Source: an uncultured Poribacteria bacterium
Lineage (GTDB): Bacteria > Poribacteria > WGA-4E > WGA-3G
DNA length: 64,000 nucleotides
Assembly: GCA_951812525.1 (NCBI GenBank)
Contig: OX638316.1
Coordinates: forward strand, 2,536,506-2,600,505
Direction of reading: 5' to 3'
Positions 53,736 through 63,771 of this stretch are shown here, in pieces (position 1 is the first letter of the stretch; each line of letters begins with the position of its first letter). Below the pieces are notes generated by a model. It saw nothing but the letters and a program-made list of their open reading frames with translations. It searched no databases and had not been told where the DNA came from. The position numbers and the translations under genes were made by a program.

Positions 53736-55561
53736 TCTGATAACGGCACTGCGACATGGAACACACTCCCCTGTCCTAAAACGCTGTCCAGCCATATCCT
53801 TCCATTGTGCCGGAGTACAATATGCTTGACAATCGCGAGCCCTAAGCCGGTGCCTCCCATCTCTTGGGCGCGACCCTTGTCCACGCGATAGAACCGCTCA
53901 AACACGCGAGATTGGGATTCCATCGGGATACCAATGCCTGTATCTTTTACATGCATGATAATTTCTTCCACGGTTATATCGGATCCTTCAAATATGTTGC
54001 TGATGTCTGTCTCTGCCGAAACCGTAATTGCCCCGCCATCTGGTGTATATTTAATCGCGTTATCAATCAGATTCACAAGAATCTGCATGAAGAGTTGCTG
54101 GTCTATATTAACCTCTGGCAGCTCTTCAGGAATCTCCCATTTTAAAACCAATCCCGATTCCTCTAATAGCGGTTCAAACACGTCTAAAATCGGTTCATGG
54201 AAGATATGGAGGTGACACGGCGAGCGTTTCAATTCCACCTCACCCAGCTCGAGCCGAGAGAGTTCTAAGAGGTCCGAGACTAATCTTGAAAGTCGGGCTG
54301 AGTGGTTGAGGATTTTCACAAGAAACTGTTCGCCTGTTTTCGTCCGAACGGAATCTGCATCAAGTAAGGTTTCGGCGTAACCGCGAATTGTTGTGAGTGG
54401 GGTACGAAGTTCATGTGAAACATTTGCCACGAAATCAGCACGAATCCGCTCTAACTGACGTTCCTTAGTGACATCGTGGATAACAATGACATACTCTTGA
54501 CCGGCGGAAACCGGCACAATTGTGACCTCCGCCTCCGGTTCCTGTATATTACCGAGTTGGGTTTCTGCGAATGCTACGGTTTCTGTCTGTTCCGCTTTTT
54601 TCAGTAGAACCTGTAATTCAGGAATCCGGTTGATTTCGATCAATGCTTTACCAATATAGTCATCTGGAAGTTCCAACATAGAGATAGCCGTCGGGTTGGC
54701 GTATGTAATCTCAGATATCCCATTCACAAGTAGCACACCTTCGCCCATGTTAGTCAAGATAGTTTCGGAACGTCGGTGTTCTTCGGAGATTGCGTCGATC
54801 TGTTCCTGCACTCTATCTGCCATCAAGTTAAAATTCTGAGAGAGTTGCCCCAATTCATTTTTGGAGTCTACCGGTACGCGCGAGTTTACATTGCCAGCGG
54901 CAAGCGATTGTGTCATCTGCGTTAATTTCTCAATCGGTTTTATAATGGCACCCGTGCTAAAAACACTAAACATGATTGCAAGAATCAGACCGGCTACACT
55001 CGCAATTAGGAGCATCCGTCGGAGATTGCCAACCGCTGTATTGACGGCTTCCATCGGAAGTGCAACACGGCAAATACCAATCGAGTTCTCTTTTCCATTT
55101 AGTGAATCTTCTGTGCCGACATTGCGATATATCGGCATCGCGAAGTAACGGAATTCTGTTTGTGTTGTGTTGCTGTAACGATCCCGAATGCCCATTCCGT
55201 TTTTCAGTGCCTCTTGGACTTCTGGACGCTTGAGATGGTTATCCATCGCTCGCAGTGCCTGTCCGTCCCGTTCTGTATCGCCCCAGACAGTTCCATCCAT
55301 GCCAATGAAGGTTACGCGAGACTTGCCGATCTTTCCGAGTCTATCGACAAGCGGATCTATTGCGTCGTAAGTAAAATTATCCGCATCCGGGAGTTCTTCG
55401 ATGAGGAATTCTGCAGTCAATCCTGCTTGGACTTCCAATTCGCGTGTGATTCGGTTGCTCATTGAGTTTTTGAGCATTGTACCGAGATACAGATACATAG
55501 CAAGGAGCACCAAAAGCACAATGCCTATATACCTGAGTGTCTGTTGTGTACGGATGTTCAT
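53732..55561 (-). CDS. PhoR-like sensor histidine kinase
   Basis: A 609-residue kinase. TM1 (about 12-30), an extracytoplasmic domain (about 32-180), TM2 (about 185-205), HAMP (about 207-260), PAS (ILTNMGEGVLLVNGISEITY, about 270-370), HisKA with NVSHELRTPLTTIRGY and HATPase with NLIDNAIKYTPDGG, DTGIGIPMES, GTGLGLAIVKHIV. Order and motifs match PhoR/ResE-type kinases. No response regulator gene is adjacent. Confidence 0.93.
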   Translation of the reverse strand: MNIRTQQTLRYIGIVLLVLLAMYLYLGTMLKNSMSNRITRELEVQAGLTAEFLIEELPDADNFTYDAIDPLVDRLGKIGKSRVTFIGMDGTVWGDTERDGQALRAMDNHLKRPEVQEALKNGMGIRDRYSNTTQTEFRYFAMPIYRNVGTEDSLNGKENSIGICRVALPMEAVNTAVGNLRRMLLIASVAGLILAIMFSVFSTGAIIKPIEKLTQMTQSLAAGNVNSRVPVDSKNELGQLSQNFNLMADRVQEQIDAISEEHRRSETILTNMGEGVLLVNGISEITYANPTAISMLELPDDYIGKALIEINRIPELQVLLKKAEQTETVAFAETQLGNIQEPEAEVTIVPVSAGQEYVIVIHDVTKERQLERIRADFVANVSHELRTPLTTIRGYAETLLDADSVRTKTGEQFLVKILNHSARLSRLVSDLLELSRLELGEVELKRSPCHLHIFHEPILDVFEPLLEESGLVLKWEIPEELPEVNIDQQLFMQILVNLIDNAIKYTPDGGAITVSAETDISNIFEGSDITVEEIIMHVKDTGIGIPMESQSRVFERFYRVDKGRAQEMGGTGLGLAIVKHIVLRHNGRIWLDSVLGQGSVFHVAVPLSD

Positions 55562-55711
55562 CTCTGATTTGTTTGGTGTCGTTCGACACCTCTGCCTCCT
55601 ACACTGATCGAACCTGTGAGGGAATATGAATACAGGACATACAAGCCGATATTACACACCATAATAGCACATATTCAGCGCAGCTTGCAAGCACTAACTT
55701 ATTTGATAGAG

Positions 55712-55795
55712 TTGTAGGATCGAACTCCTGATCGCGATCCTTTCCAACTGCCGAGAACCAATAACCACATTGTAGGATCGAACTCCTGATCGCGA
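55712..55795. repeat. pair of 26-bp direct repeats
   Basis: TTGTAGGATCGAACTCCTGA plus six more bases (TCGCGA) occurs at 55712-55737 and again at 55770-55795, identical over 26 bp. A shorter inverted relative (CCTCCTACAGAAG) follows near 55847. This looks like a small dispersed repeat family. Confidence 0.65.
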
Positions 55796-55926
55796 CTTTC
55801 CTACAGAAGCGCCGTGATCTGTGAGTATCCGTCGGGATTGGGAAATCCCTCCTACAGAAGAACTCTGAAATGTATATGTATTTTCATAATTTATTATAAA
55901 TAACCATGTGCCTATTTTTTCGCCTC

Positions 55927-55955
55927 TTGACATCTAAACCCAATTCTGCTAAACT
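55927..55955 (+). promoter_or_regulatory. sigma70-type promoter for the dapA-aroA operon
   Basis: TTGACA (55927-55932), 17 nt, TAAACT (55950-55955). The -35 is perfect and the -10 matches 4 of 6. The start codon lies about 90 nt downstream. Confidence 0.55.
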
Positions 55956-56046
55956 AAATTTTAAGCCGACAGATAGTCTATGAGACATTCCGGACAAGCT
56001 TGTTATGAGTAAGAAAGGCTACAATTACGCCCCACAGGAGGCATTC

Positions 56047-56946
56047 ATGAGTATCCGATTTGAAGGCATTTTTGCACCGACAATTACACCACTTGATGAG
56101 AAAGAACGCGTCGATGAACTTGGGTTTGTCAACCAACTCAATCGCTTGATTGACAACGGTATCCACGGTATCTATCTATTGGGAACTTCTGGCGAATTTA
56201 CAACATTGACAAATTCGGAGCGCGAGCGAGCGATGGACATCGCTGTTAAAGCGATCGGCGGACGTGTCCCGATTATCTGTGGTGTGATGGACACAAGTGC
56301 CCAGCGCATTATCCAGAACATTGAAATCGCCGAACAGTTCGGCGTTGATGTCGTCGCAGCAACTCCCGGTTACTACTATCCTTCTACCGACGATGCAGAT
56401 CTGATTGAATTTTATCAAGCTATTGCTGCAAGTACTGAACTCCCCGTTTTCATTTACAATATACCTTCAACCGTCAAGACTTCAATCAAACCGCAGGTCG
56501 TCGCGCAACTCGCAGAAAATTGCGATAATATCATCGGTATTAAAGACAGTTCCGGCGATTGGACAAACTGCCTCAGCCTCTTGGCACTGCTCGGGGATCG
56601 GAAGGACTTCTCTATCATGCTCGGTTCACACACTGCGATTGGAGCAGCCGTACTCTTCGGTGCTGACGGTGGGGTCATCTCGATTTCAAACGTCGCTCCG
56701 AAAGAATCGGTCGCACTCTATAACGCTGCAAAAGCACGCGACATTGACGAAGTCCACCGGTTACAGAAGGTGTTGCTCCGGCTCAGCAAAATGTATACTT
56801 ATGGTCAAGGGGTGAGCGGCATGAAGGCGTGTCTAGAGATCTTAGGGGTCTGCCAAGCTTATACGACGAATCCATTGCTGCCAGTTAGCGAATCTGCGAA
56901 AGCCGAACTCCAACAATTGCTAACGGATGAAGGTATTCTTGAATGA
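56047..56946 (+). CDS. dihydrodipicolinate synthase family (DapA-like) aldolase
   Basis: A 299-residue class I aldolase TIM barrel. TPLDEKERVD, GTSGEFTTLTNSER, FIYNIPST (Tyr of the proton relay) and IIGIKDSSGDW (Schiff-base Lys) are all in place. The AGGAGG 5 nt upstream makes the ATG at 56047 the start; the frame from 56005 is ignored. In this family function ranges from lysine synthesis to sugar-acid degradation; I cannot decide. Its stop overlaps the aroA start (ATGA). Confidence 0.9.
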   Translation: MSIRFEGIFAPTITPLDEKERVDELGFVNQLNRLIDNGIHGIYLLGTSGEFTTLTNSERERAMDIAVKAIGGRVPIICGVMDTSAQRIIQNIEIAEQFGVDVVAATPGYYYPSTDDADLIEFYQAIAASTELPVFIYNIPSTVKTSIKPQVVAQLAENCDNIIGIKDSSGDWTNCLSLLALLGDRKDFSIMLGSHTAIGAAVLFGADGGVISISNVAPKESVALYNAAKARDIDEVHRLQKVLLRLSKMYTYGQGVSGMKACLEILGVCQAYTTNPLLPVSESAKAELQQLLTDEGILE

Positions 56947-58214
56947 TTGAAATACAGCCCATTCCCAAATCGCTTGATGCCACGGTAGATGTCCCCGGTT
57001 CCAAAAGCTATACTAACCGGGCGTTGTTAGTTGCTGCAATGGCAAGCGGTGCTTCAACTCTGACGGGTGCTCTCTTTAGTGACGATACGCACTATATGTG
57101 CAATGCCTTGCAGCAGCTTGGTGTGAAAATTGACGCTGATGAAAAGCGGGCAATATTTGATGTGCGTGGGAATGGTGGCAATATTCCGGTTTCGACTGCG
57201 GAACTCTATATCGGAAACTCAGGTACTACTTCGCGTTCTCTGACCGCCTATCTTTCGTTAGGTCACGGAAAATACGTCGTTGATGGCGATGAACCGATGC
57301 GACGTAGTCGTCCTATCTCCGATTTGTTGGATTCATTAAGACAAATTGGGGTTTCGGTGCGCTCGCAGTTTGACAATGGACATCTGCCTATTATTGTCGA
57401 TGCAAACGGGCTGGAGGGCGGAAAAACCCGACTTGATGTCAGCAAAAGCAGCCAATTCTTAACGGCGTTACTCCTCATCGCACCGTGTGCGAAAAATGGA
57501 ATGGAGATTGAGGTTATCGGGAAGCGCGAAATGCCCTATATTGACATTACGCTGGCGGTCATGGAGGCGTTTGGCGCACGGGTCCTCAACGAAGACTATC
57601 GATATTTTCAGATTGAAGGTGGGCAGCAGTATCAACCGCGGCGTTACCACATTGAACCGGATGCCTCCAACGCTTCTTACTTCTTTGCCGCCGCTGCGCT
57701 CACCGGTGGAAGTGTCACTGTTAAACACCTATACCCGGATTCAGCGCAAGGCGATATACGATTTGTCCACGTCTTAGAGCAGATGGGATGTCAAGTCACC
57801 GTTTCCGACGTTGGTATTACCGTCACCGGACCGCGCCAATTGAAAGGGATTGATGTAGATATGAGAGCAATTTCGGATACGTCCCTGACCCTCGCGGCAA
57901 TTGCGCCTTTCGCTGATAGTAAAGTAACCATCCGAAACATTGAACACACACGCTGGCAAGAGACTGACCGCATCCATGCAATGGTAACGGAACTCCGAAA
58001 ATTAGGCGTCCCTGTCGTTGAGCACCAAGACGGACTCGAAATTTCACCCGCCTCTATTACCCCCGCTGCAATTGATACTTACGACGACCATCGCGTGGCA
58101 ATGGCATTTTCCCTCGTCGGCTTAAAGACGAACGGTATTCGGATTAACAATCCAGAGTGTGTCAGCAAAACCTTCCCTCACTATTTTGAAGTGCTTGAAG
58201 AATTATATACCTGA
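56943..58214 (+). CDS. aroA: 3-phosphoshikimate 1-carboxyvinyltransferase (EPSP synthase)
   Basis: A 423-residue enzyme of the shikimate pathway that joins PEP and shikimate-3-phosphate. The substrate blocks are PGSKSYTNRALLVAAM, GNSGTTSRSLTAYL (where most enzymes have GTAMR, here GTTSR), DGDEPMRRSRPISDLL, SSQFLTALLL and YDDHRVAMAFSLVGL. Length is normal. The ATG overlaps the stop of the DapA-like gene, so the two are co-translated. No other shikimate gene is nearby. Confidence 0.95.
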   Translation: MIEIQPIPKSLDATVDVPGSKSYTNRALLVAAMASGASTLTGALFSDDTHYMCNALQQLGVKIDADEKRAIFDVRGNGGNIPVSTAELYIGNSGTTSRSLTAYLSLGHGKYVVDGDEPMRRSRPISDLLDSLRQIGVSVRSQFDNGHLPIIVDANGLEGGKTRLDVSKSSQFLTALLLIAPCAKNGMEIEVIGKREMPYIDITLAVMEAFGARVLNEDYRYFQIEGGQQYQPRRYHIEPDASNASYFFAAAALTGGSVTVKHLYPDSAQGDIRFVHVLEQMGCQVTVSDVGITVTGPRQLKGIDVDMRAISDTSLTLAAIAPFADSKVTIRNIEHTRWQETDRIHAMVTELRKLGVPVVEHQDGLEISPASITPAAIDTYDDHRVAMAFSLVGLKTNGIRINNPECVSKTFPHYFEVLEELYT

Positions 58215-58360
58215 CCGTATAGATTGAGTCGATAAGTAGACTTTCGATCAACTGCAAACGCGAAGAGATATTTCCGTTAGTAGTCAAAGTGTTCTAGCCT
58301 TACTATTTCATACTATTTTGTTGGTTGTGAGTTTTGTTATATTTTTCCGGCTTAGTCCTA

Positions 58361-58433
58361 TAGGGACGGCATGTTTATAGAAAGACGTTCTTCTCTACTT
58401 CTCAGCACTGTAGGGACGGCATCTCTATAGAAA
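58361..58433. repeat. pair of TAGGGACGGCAT direct repeats before the glycosidase
   Basis: TAGGGACGGCATgTtTATAG followed by AAA occurs at 58361-58383, and again with two changes at 58411-58433, a 50-bp period. The second copy ends on the A of the ATG of the next gene. The upstream part of the 218-nt gap shows no other structure. Confidence 0.6.
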
Positions 58434-61400
58434 TGAGTCTGTCAAGGAATCTTTACGTGCTTAATAGAGCTCACATTACTATAGTTATTCTGAGTGGAAT
58501 ATTCTGTATATTTTATTCTCAAATAGCACAATCTGCCGAGATGAAAGTCGTCGGCAACACCGTCTTTGTCAACACAGATACCTATGAAGTCGAGTTTATA
58601 GACGGCGTTATCACCCACCTTTATAACAAACTGACTGAAGAAATCTATACCCTCCCTCTCGGTAGTGGCGGCATTACAGGTTTTCGTGGGCGCAGTGGAT
58701 TATTTAAAAGAGACGGCGGAGCTATCTGGACCGACCAAGTTTCGCTAACAGATGCAAGGAAAGTCGCACCTCTCAGAGCAAGACTCATATTTAAACAAGG
58801 ACAAAACGAGATTCGTCTGTTTATAACAGTGAATGAGCGTACCGGTGATCTGTTGATTGAGCAGAGGGGCATTTCTGACACAGCAAGTGTTTATGGGATT
58901 CAGTGGGGTTGTGTAAATCTGGATGTTCGGCATTTGGATCTCATTCTTCCTGCGGATGGCGGACAAATCATTAACGCAATATCTCCATTCACAGCCAGAG
59001 ATTTTCAGTATCCCGGTAGTTGGGAAGTACAACTCGCGATTCTTCAAGGAGATCAGGGAGGGTTTTTCGTTCGGGGCGCAGATGAAACGTTTCAGTTTAA
59101 AGTCCTCCACTATGAAAGGTATGCAGACAGTTTTGCGCTTGGTTTTGAGACGCAAAATCAAGCACCGTTCGACGCACTTACCTCTGCGAAATCTGTTGTA
59201 TGGAGATTGAATACATACACGGGTGACTGGCGTGTTCCAGCGAGACAATATCGGGATTGGATGGAACGCACATTTGACCCTTGGCGATTGGATGAGATGC
59301 CAGCATGGGTTGGAGAGATCGGTCTCGTCGTTACCTATATTGATCCTCGTTTGGATGTTGGCATATTGGATAGATTAGCTGAGCAGGTTGATCCCGAAAA
59401 AACCTTGTTGTATTTGACCCAGTGGCGAAAGGATGATTTTGACGTTAATTTTCCAAATTATACGGCAAAATCTGAGTTTGGTGTTTTTGTTGAGGCTGCT
59501 CGCCAACATGGTTTTCGGGTGATGCCGCATGTGAATCTCATTGGCTTCTCGGCGAATCATCCGCTCTACGCTGAATTTCAGAAATTCCAATATCGAGATC
59601 CTTGGAGTGGGAATCCTATGGGCTGGTTTTGGGATCGAACGGACACTCCGAATCGCCATGCCTTTATGAATCCAGCGAGCGCCGAATTTAGAAGATACTT
59701 TGTTCAACAACTCAAAGAGGTATGGCAAAAATACAGCGTAGATGCCTTCTTTTTGGATGTTAGCCATCTTGTCGTCAACGATGCAAATGGATTGATTGAG
59801 GGGTTAAACGCCGGTCAAGGGAACGTCTTGTTGCACAAGGAATTGGCGGAGGCAATGCCGGGTGTTGTTTTTGGAGGTGAGAGTCTTCATGAAGTCACAT
59901 TCTTTCGCGAGAGTTTCGCACAGCGTTGGAATAACCCGCCACTGTGGGATCCTACACGACGGAGCACCCCACATCCGATTTCTGCGTTTCTATTTTCTCC
60001 TTATACATTGCCTTACGGCTATTTGGGATTGCCTAATCCTGATCAGGGTCTACTACTTTACCAAGAGTATCTGGATGCGTATGAGGTTTGGGGCGTTTTG
60101 CCCACGCTTCGGCTCTCGTTGGTAGATGACTTGGGGTCTGAACGGGTGAGGACACAGGAGTTACTCTCAATTGCTCGAACATGGCAGCAACGAGGATTCA
60201 AACCTGACTTTGAATCCGACTGGACACCTAACACTTTATTTCAATATGTTGGAGAAGATGGCGAAACTGCAGCACTGAAAAAAACAGAAACGGGTGTCAC
60301 GTTTGTTCTATCTGGAGAAAGTCTGGGGTATGAACGCGTTTTTGGGGTGACGCAGGTGAAGACCCATCGAAATCTACCACACTGGCGCGCCTATAACAAG
60401 ACGACAATACTCGGATTGCCCCCTGAGAAATCTTATTTTTTGAGTGACACACAGCGCGATTTCTCCCAAGTGCATATCAACGCCTTACCAGATGGTGTTT
60501 CTGTGACGGAATCACGTGTGACAGAAAATGCAGCCCTATTTCGACTTGAAAGGACGGATACCTCTCACGAAATTGATTTATTATCAGAATTTCATCTTCT
60601 AAGGACGGGCATCGTCCACAAAGGTAAGGAATTGCCACGACAAAGAGGTGCATCTTTTCATAAAACAGAGGTTTCCATCGCTGGTGTTCGTAAGTCCGCG
60701 ATTGATGCACACCCGCCTCATCAACATATCCCCGGTGATCATATCCGTCGAAATAGTTCTACTTTTGGTGAGTGGACACTCTCACTCCCTGATGCTTCAA
60801 CGCCCCTCTATCTTGATTTTGATATTGGGTTGCGAGAGGGGTCTGAAGGCTCTGATGGCGTAACGTTTATTATCTCTATTCAAGGGACGGAGATTTTTCG
60901 TCGGCTTCATAAGAGGCAGAAATGGGAACATGTCAGGCTTGATTTAACACCATATCGGGATCAACGTGTGACGCTCCATTTTTCCACGGCACCCGGACCT
61001 GTTGGAGATCCGGCATGGGACTGGGCAACGTGGGGAGCCCCTGAAATCACCTATGAGCCGGTAGATGAACTGACAGAGATAGGATTCTTCATGCCGGATG
61101 TGCCAATAAGAAGCTTCCCGGATACATTAGAGAATCATGGAAACAGACAGTATTGGCTGAAAGCGCAACTTCCTGCTCAGGTGCTCATTCTTTTCGGTAC
61201 GCCTCAACAGACACAGATGCTCGATAATCTTCGAGATGCCCATTTTGTTGCGGGACTCCAATTTGATAGTATCTTCCGGGAGGGAAGCGTTTGGGGTTCT
61301 GGAAAACGCTCAGAGTTAACTGCCACTGGTGTGCGTAAGCAGACTCTTAACGGACAACCGCCCCCTGGTGGACAAACTGTTTTCCAATACTTATTGACAC

Positions 61401-62311
61401 TCCCTACTGCCCAAGATGTTGCATTCTCTTTTTCGATGGGATTGCCCGATACAAGTTGTAGTATTGATGGGTTGTTCTTTAAAGTGCTTGTAAATGGACA
61501 TGTCCGATTTGAACACTTTGCATTCAACGAGCCTGGTTGGGTGGATGGGCGTATTCCTCTTTCTGAATTTGCGGGCGAAACGGTGTTATTGGAATTAGTG
61601 ACCGATTCCGGAGAAACCCCGAGTTGCGACTGGGCACATTGGGCAGATTTGCTAATTATCGCTAAGGGCGTTGAATCTGGTGCGGATGTCAATCAGGACG
61701 GAACAGTCAATATCCTTGATATGGTTCTTGTTGGACAGAATCTTGGACGAAAGCTACCATCCAATACGAGGGCAGATGTCAACAAAGATGGACAGGTAAA
61801 TGTACTGGATCTTGTCCTTGTTGCAGAACACTTTGGCGAAAAGTTAGCCGCGGCACCTACTCAGGTAGACATTATCACATCTGGATCTTCCCTTGAAGAA
61901 ATCATTGTAATCCGGCGTGCACTGCGAGAATTAGAGTCGGTCTCAGAGAAATCGCCTAATGTTAAAATAACGATTCAGTTTCTACGTCTCTGGTTAGAAA
62001 ATGCCAATCGCAGCGTCGCGACAACGAAACTCCTTCCGAATTACCCCAATCCGTTCAATCCGGAGACGTGGATTCCGTATCAGTTGGCAGAAGCAGCCGA
62101 TGTAAACGTGAAAATCTACGATGTCAGTGGTCGTTTAGTCCGAACAGTTTCTGTTGGGTTTAAACCTGTAGGATACTACCTTACACGCGAACGGGCAGCC
62201 TATTGGGATGGACGGAATGACATAGGTGAATCTGTTTCAAGCGGTGTCTATTTTCTACAGTTCGTAGGGGGAGATTTTACTGCCACACAGCGAGTGGTGA
62301 TAGTAAAATAG
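58433..62311 (+). CDS. secreted DUF6259-type glycosidase with dockerin-like repeats and type IX sorting-like tail
   Basis: A 1292-residue exported protein (signal about 12-35). Residues about 285-600 form a TIM-barrel region like DUF6259 glycosidases (MPAWVGEIGLVVTYIDPR, RVMPHVNLIGF, DAFFLDVSHLV, GVVFGGESLHE). Two tandem NPCBM-like jelly-roll modules (about 755-880 and 950-1078, GVRKSAI.../GVRKQTL...) follow. Two dockerin/EF-hand-like repeats (ADVNQDGTVNILDMVLVGQNLG, ADVNKDGQVNVLDLVLVAEHFG) sit at about 1083-1135. The last 92 residues (PNYPNPFNPETWIPYQL, VSGVYFLQF type) are a FlgD-like/type IX C-terminal domain. No partner enzymes adjoin. Confidence 0.8.
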   Translation: MSLSRNLYVLNRAHITIVILSGIFCIFYSQIAQSAEMKVVGNTVFVNTDTYEVEFIDGVITHLYNKLTEEIYTLPLGSGGITGFRGRSGLFKRDGGAIWTDQVSLTDARKVAPLRARLIFKQGQNEIRLFITVNERTGDLLIEQRGISDTASVYGIQWGCVNLDVRHLDLILPADGGQIINAISPFTARDFQYPGSWEVQLAILQGDQGGFFVRGADETFQFKVLHYERYADSFALGFETQNQAPFDALTSAKSVVWRLNTYTGDWRVPARQYRDWMERTFDPWRLDEMPAWVGEIGLVVTYIDPRLDVGILDRLAEQVDPEKTLLYLTQWRKDDFDVNFPNYTAKSEFGVFVEAARQHGFRVMPHVNLIGFSANHPLYAEFQKFQYRDPWSGNPMGWFWDRTDTPNRHAFMNPASAEFRRYFVQQLKEVWQKYSVDAFFLDVSHLVVNDANGLIEGLNAGQGNVLLHKELAEAMPGVVFGGESLHEVTFFRESFAQRWNNPPLWDPTRRSTPHPISAFLFSPYTLPYGYLGLPNPDQGLLLYQEYLDAYEVWGVLPTLRLSLVDDLGSERVRTQELLSIARTWQQRGFKPDFESDWTPNTLFQYVGEDGETAALKKTETGVTFVLSGESLGYERVFGVTQVKTHRNLPHWRAYNKTTILGLPPEKSYFLSDTQRDFSQVHINALPDGVSVTESRVTENAALFRLERTDTSHEIDLLSEFHLLRTGIVHKGKELPRQRGASFHKTEVSIAGVRKSAIDAHPPHQHIPGDHIRRNSSTFGEWTLSLPDASTPLYLDFDIGLREGSEGSDGVTFIISIQGTEIFRRLHKRQKWEHVRLDLTPYRDQRVTLHFSTAPGPVGDPAWDWATWGAPEITYEPVDELTEIGFFMPDVPIRSFPDTLENHGNRQYWLKAQLPAQVLILFGTPQQTQMLDNLRDAHFVAGLQFDSIFREGSVWGSGKRSELTATGVRKQTLNGQPPPGGQTVFQYLLTLPTAQDVAFSFSMGLPDTSCSIDGLFFKVLVNGHVRFEHFAFNEPGWVDGRIPLSEFAGETVLLELVTDSGETPSCDWAHWADLLIIAKGVESGADVNQDGTVNILDMVLVGQNLGRKLPSNTRADVNKDGQVNVLDLVLVAEHFGEKLAAAPTQVDIITSGSSLEEIIVIRRALRELESVSEKSPNVKITIQFLRLWLENANRSVATTKLLPNYPNPFNPETWIPYQLAEAADVNVKIYDVSGRLVRTVSVGFKPVGYYLTRERAAYWDGRNDIGESVSSGVYFLQFVGGDFTATQRVVIVK

Positions 62312-62316
62312 AATTA

Positions 62317-63747
62317 TTAATCAAACCGAAGCCTCTCCTGCAACTCCCCAAAAACAGCAATCCCACCACCATAAAACACTACCGCCAACGGAATCAACAC
62401 CCAAATAGAGAAAAATCCCTTCAATATCACCAAACCGATACCCATCACAGCGCAGAGAAAGACAGTTTTCAAAAGCGTCGGCAGTATAAGTGGTGTTTCG
62501 CGGAATCTGACGATATTTCTTGAGATGTAACCGATCCCAAAGACGAGTAAAAACACTTCACTGATCACCATTGCTATCGCCGCACCAACATGGCTGAAAC
62601 GCGGGATAAAAAATAAATTCAGACAGATATTCAGGAGTGCCGTTGCCCCCATAAGAATCGAAAAAGCACGACGTTTATCTGTTGCCCGAAGCACCGACAA
62701 CACCGCTGTTGTTAGGAAGATCAGTCCACCCGCCCAACTCAGCCATTGGAGTGCCTTTGACACTTTGTGTAACTCATCCGGTGTATAAGTTGGAAACAAC
62801 GCCGCTGTAATTTCGGGGGATAGTATTGACAGCCCAACAGCGAATGGGAGTCCACTCAGTACCATCCACCGCATACCGAACGTATATGCTTCCGGAAATC
62901 TGCCTTTCTCTCGTTCCCACGCACGGGATAACACAGGAAACATCGCCCCCATCATGAATGCCCCGGGTAGAATCGTGAAAGCATTAACAATCGTGTACGC
63001 CAAACCGTACCACGTATTGGCATCCACACCATCCGAACTCAGTTTTGACACCAGAATCGCATCGACACGAAAATAGAGAAGATTGAAAAGATTACCGATA
63101 GCAAACGGCAGTGCCTGCCGCATCAGGACCGTTACAATCTCTCGACTCGGTTGGAAGCCGAGTGCAGTGAAGCGATACCGGGTGAGTCCAACGCTCAAGA
63201 TTAGGTTAATGCAACCCGCTACCAGCATTGCGTGACAGACAGTTACCAGCCCGTAGTTGAAGAGGATCGCGCCACCACCGATTAAAAGGAACACGGCACG
63301 TTCAGCTATCACGGTGAACGCTTCATACTTCATCTTCTCGTGTGCGCGAAAGACGCATCGGTACAGCTGCGCCAAGGAATTCGCAATTTCCGCCAATCCT
63401 AAGAAGACTATCATCTCTACGATTATCGGGGTATAGAGGAATATACCACTGACAATCATGATACCGTAAGCGACAATCGACAGAATACTGCGAACGATCA
63501 GGGCGTTACCGAGGTAGTGTCGTGTCTGTTGCAGATGCAGCGTCATTTCCCGTATGAGTGGGTTTTGCATGCCGAGTTCCGTCAGGCTTGCAATCAGGTT
63601 GGTAAGGGCAATAGCAACAAAATAGCCACCCAGTTCACTTTCTGAGAAATAACGTGGCATTAACCATATCGTTATCACGAGTGAACCGAGGCGGCTGATA
63701 AGGTGCGCGCTAAAAAGTGAAGATGTGTTTTGAAAGATACGATTCAT
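62317..63747 (-). CDS. polysaccharide flippase (MATE/Wzx-like)
   Basis: A 476-residue membrane protein with about 12-14 helices. The N-terminus (LFSAHLISRLGSLVITIWLM) and the central RVDAILVSKLSSDGVDANTWYGLAY resemble polysaccharide-biosynthesis Wzx or MurJ-type flippases. It ends 6 nt from the convergent glycosidase gene. The tsaB gene ends 24 nt upstream on the same strand. The transported glycan lipid is unknown. Confidence 0.85.
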   Translation of the reverse strand: MNRIFQNTSSLFSAHLISRLGSLVITIWLMPRYFSESELGGYFVAIALTNLIASLTELGMQNPLIREMTLHLQQTRHYLGNALIVRSILSIVAYGIMIVSGIFLYTPIIVEMIVFLGLAEIANSLAQLYRCVFRAHEKMKYEAFTVIAERAVFLLIGGGAILFNYGLVTVCHAMLVAGCINLILSVGLTRYRFTALGFQPSREIVTVLMRQALPFAIGNLFNLLYFRVDAILVSKLSSDGVDANTWYGLAYTIVNAFTILPGAFMMGAMFPVLSRAWEREKGRFPEAYTFGMRWMVLSGLPFAVGLSILSPEITAALFPTYTPDELHKVSKALQWLSWAGGLIFLTTAVLSVLRATDKRRAFSILMGATALLNICLNLFFIPRFSHVGAAIAMVISEVFLLVFGIGYISRNIVRFRETPLILPTLLKTVFLCAVMGIGLVILKGFFSIWVLIPLAVVFYGGGIAVFGELQERLRFD

Positions 63748-63771
63748 CAGACGCGGCTGACGTGCCTCTGG

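Larger units (their letters stand above)
55562..56046. other. 485-nt intergenic region with direct repeats and promoter
   Basis: The gap between the divergent kinase and DapA-family genes holds two 26-bp direct repeats (55712-55737 and 55770-55795), an AT-rich stretch (55860-55920) and a sigma70-type promoter. No gene is supported. Confidence 0.6.

Noticed and set aside
55712-55795. CRISPR array
   Set aside because: Only two repeat copies, no further units, no cas genes, and the spacer region is not of array type.
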